Assembly (NCBI GenBank): GCA_946535685.1
Contig: CAMNDR010000046.1
Location: forward strand, 1-7,286
Length of the DNA: 7,286 nt
Origin: an uncultured Clostridia bacterium
Lineage (GTDB): Bacteria > Bacillota > Clostridia > Oscillospirales > Ruminococcaceae
Reading direction: 5' to 3'
Made by a program: the position numbers and the translations under genes
Notes under the pieces: model-generated
What the model was told of the DNA's origin: nothing
The model's input: only the letters and a program-made list of their open reading frames with translations
The model's database searches: none
Shown here: positions 6,310 through 7,286 of the stretch, piece after piece
Layout: each line of letters starts with the position of its first letter
Numbering within the stretch: position 1 is the first letter of the stretch

Positions 6310-7286
6310 TTGACACCGAAAAGAAGCAGAGGCATTATTGCATATCTCCTCGTGGCAGCGGTTCTGATCTTCCTGGCAGTCTTTATGCTGCCGAGGCTGA
6401 ATGAGAAGAAGTCCGAGTACACGTATTCCGAGATCATGCAGCATTTCGATGACCTCGAGGTCACGAAGTACACCCTCGACCTTGGCAGCGGTGAGCTGAA
6501 GATGACCCTTGAGAACGAGGAGGAGATCACCTACACCGTCCCGAACGTGTCGATCTTCAAGGAGGAGACCGAGGGCTACCGGCTGCGCTACAACAAGGCG
6601 CATCCGAAGGCACCGCTTGAACAGGATTACTTCAAGATCACCGATAATTCGTGGATCATCACGTATATCCCGACGTTCATCATCCTGATCATGGGCATCG
6701 TGCTGTTCATCTTCATGATGCGCCAGGCAGGCGGCGGGAAGTACAACAACTTCGGCAAGGCCAATATCAAGGCGCAGGCTTCCAATAAGAAGGCGACCTT
6801 TGAGGATGTGGCAGGTGCCGAGGAAGAGAAATTCGAGATGGCAGAGATCGTGGACTTCCTCCGCAATCCCCGGAAATATGCCGAGATCGGCGCCCGTATC
6901 CCGAAGGGCGTGCTGCTGCTCGGGCCTCCCGGAACCGGTAAGACGCTGCTTGCAAGAGCTGTCGCAGGCGAGGCGGGCTGCCCGTTCTACCCGATCTCCG
7001 GTTCGGATTTTGTGGAAATGTTCGTCGGCGTCGGCGCATCGAGAGTGCGTGACCTGTTTGAGACTGCCAAAAAGAATGCGCCTTCGATCGTGTTCATCGA
7101 CGAGATCGACGCGGTCGGCAGACACCGCGGTGCAGGTCTTGGCGGCGGCCATGACGAGCGTGAGCAGACCCTGAACCAGCTCCTCGTGGAGATGGACGGC
7201 TTTGAGGCAAATGAGAGCGTCATCGTCATTGCGGCGACCAACCGCCGTGACATTCTCGATCCGGCGCTGCTGCGTCCGGGACGCTT
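6310..7286 (+). CDS. ftsH: ATP-dependent zinc metalloprotease FtsH (5' part, runs off the window)
   Basis: Membrane-anchored AAA+ protease that degrades misassembled membrane proteins and some soluble regulators. About 325 codons are present, roughly half of the usual 600-700. The order is: a short basic N-terminus, membrane helix 1 (about 9-28), an extracytoplasmic domain (about 30-113) with [10 protein letters not shown] near its start, membrane helix 2 (about 115-137), a Gly-rich linker, then the AAA+ core beginning with [12 protein letters not shown]. Walker A GPPGTGKT is at 205-212, the pore-loop region [19 protein letters not shown] follows, Walker B IVFIDEID has Asp264 and Glu265, and RPGR (322-325) marks the second-region-of-homology end. 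The HExxH zinc site must lie beyond the window and cannot be checked. TTG at 6310 is chosen from its ribosome site. Control by HrcA is predicted from the CIRCE element just upstream. tilS precedes it by 94 bases with no hpt gene between. Confidence 0.96.
   Translation, partial: MTPKRSRGIIAYLLVAAVLIFLAVFMLPRLNEKKSEYTYSEIMQHFDDLEVTKYTLDLGSGELKMTLENEEEITYTVPNVSIFKEETEGYRLRYNKAHPKAPLEQDYFKITDNSWIITYIPTFIILIMGIVLFIFMMRQAGGGKYNNFGKANIKAQASNKKATFEDVAGAEEEKFEMAEIVDFLRNPRKYAEIGARIPKGVLLLGPPGTGKTLLARAVAGEAGCPFYPISGSDFVEMFVGVGASRVRDLFETAKKNAPSIVFIDEIDAVGRHRGAGLGGGHDEREQTLNQLLVEMDGFEANESVIVIAATNRRDILDPALLRPGR

Overview
The window looks like chromosomal housekeeping DNA from a moderately GC-rich low-G+C-lineage Gram-positive, most likely a Clostridia member of the Ruminococcaceae/Oscillospiraceae type. 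This rests on gene content and order (gdpP, rplI, dnaB, tilS, ftsH, all on the + strand), strong AGGAGG-type ribosome sites, and protein sequences of firmicute style. The genus is inference. No mobile element, CRISPR array, tRNA or rRNA was seen, and coding density is very high: no gap exceeds about 95 bases.

Layout. Positions 1-73 hold what may be the last codons of an upstream gene and a very strong ribosome binding site. gdpP (74-2032, TTG start) encodes the membrane-bound cyclic-di-AMP phosphodiesterase. rplI (2082-2528) encodes ribosomal protein L9 and is followed by a compact intrinsic-terminator hairpin (2542-2570). A membrane-anchored alpha/beta hydrolase (2600-3535) follows, then dnaB (3557-4906, replicative helicase). 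tilS (4893-6215, tRNA-Ile lysidine synthetase) overlaps the end of dnaB by 14 bases. The window ends inside ftsH (6310 onward, TTG start), the membrane AAA+ protease, cut off after its ATPase core motifs and before the zinc protease domain.

How the parts fit. gdpP-rplI-dnaB is a familiar firmicute cluster. Here a hydrolase sits between rplI and dnaB. In Bacillus subtilis tilS, hprT and ftsH lie together elsewhere; here tilS is directly downstream of dnaB and is followed directly by ftsH, with no hpt gene between. Transcription is probably segmented by the terminator after rplI and by new initiation ahead of ftsH.

The most notable signal is in the 94-base tilS-ftsH gap. A nearly perfect CIRCE element (6251-6277, 9-9-9 geometry, one arm position off consensus) sits just downstream of a TATACT -10 box. 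This predicts HrcA heat-shock repression of ftsH. A second candidate promoter, an exact extended -10 (TGATATAAT), lies inside tilS at 5948-5956 in an AT-rich patch. I found no wholly new biological system; the interesting material is regulatory architecture and the accessory hydrolase.
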